Below the pieces are notes generated by a model that was not told the DNA's origin, did no database searches, and saw only the letters and a list, made by a program, of their open reading frames with translations. Position numbers and translations under genes: made by a program. Positions 13,679 to 13,870 of a DNA stretch of 13,870 nucleotides are shown piece after piece. Source of the DNA: Pseudomonadota bacterium (GTDB taxonomy: Bacteria > Desulfobacterota > Desulfobulbia > Desulfobulbales > JAGXFP01); the NCBI GenBank assembly GCA_030673265.1, contig DAOVJK010000047.1, forward strand, positions 1-13,870. Reading direction: 5' to 3'. The number at the start of each line of letters is the position of its first letter. Positions within the stretch are counted from its first letter, which is position 1.

Positions 13679-13870
13679 CGCCCCAGATCCTGTTTAGTAA
13701 TCAGCTCCAGGTTCTCCTACTTTCTCTGGTGCCCGGCCTGCCCCTTGTTGTGGCTCTTACTCTCCTTGTTCCTGCCCTTCAAAAGACGGGCTTGAAGCTG
13801 GCCCCTTGGTCTGCCCTGCCGGCCCTTTTGACCGCCTTGTTCCTTAAGCCCGGGATTAATCTTGAGGTAG
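13675..13870 (+). CDS. Third antiporter-like subunit, N-terminal end (partial)
   Basis: Starts at ATG 13675, overlapping the previous stop as ATGA, and stays open to the window end, giving about 65 residues. Two hydrophobic segments are visible (VLLLSLVPGLPLVVALTLLV and a LAPWSALPALLTALF stretch). Such beginnings occur in complex I-type proton-translocating subunits found in Mrp-like clusters, but no catalytic motif lies within the visible part. The identification rests mainly on operon position and composition. Confidence 0.6.
   Translation, partial: MTPQILFSNQLQVLLLSLVPGLPLVVALTLLVPALQKTGLKLAPWSALPALLTALFLKPGINLEV

Noticed and set aside
1..13870. CRISPR arrays, insertion sequences or prophage genes
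   Set aside because: No regularly spaced repeats, transposase motifs, terminal inverted repeats or phage-like genes were found.

Overview
The window reads as a chromosomal segment of a Gram-negative bacterium. The type II secretion and Mrp protein sequences look most like those of sulfur-cycling deltaproteobacteria (Desulfobacterota, possibly Desulfobulbales). That assignment is an impression from protein style, gene content and moderate GC; no phylogenetic marker is present.

Region 1 (1-5665, + strand) is the distal part of a type II secretion (general secretion pathway) operon in the order gspF(end)-I-J-K-L-M-N-G-H. The genes mostly abut or overlap by a few bases, which indicates one transcript and translational coupling. 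It encodes the inner-membrane platform (F, L, M, N), the major pseudopilin G, and the minor pseudopilins H, I, J, K. GspC, GspD and GspE are not in the window and presumably lie upstream. G and H sit at the end of the cluster, unlike the common C-D-E-F-G-H-I-J-K-L-M order.

Region 2 (about 5666-8255) is a visibly AT-richer accessory stretch with only two convincing genes. One is a minus-strand gene for a cysteine-containing protein resembling DUF6901 (5830-6525). Its roughly 250-base leader holds a candidate GEMM-I (cyclic di-GMP-I) riboswitch, followed by a Rho-independent terminator ahead of a strong ribosome binding site. The other is a plus-strand SpoIIAA-like/STAS-type small protein (7518-7889). 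The rest of the region is non-coding and contains several inverted repeats.

Region 3 (8260-13870, + strand, continuing past the end) is a tightly overlapped Mrp-type cation/proton antiporter operon: mrpE-F-G, a DUF4040 (MbhD-like) piece of MrpA, an MbhE+MrpB fusion, mrpC, mrpD, a second antiporter-like subunit, and the start of a third. MrpA is therefore split up, as in MBH-related complexes. The operon is preceded by a candidate promoter whose -35 box overlaps an 18-bp interrupted palindrome.

The most interesting signal is the c-di-GMP-type riboswitch apparently controlling an uncharacterised cysteine-rich protein between a secretion operon and an ion-pump operon.
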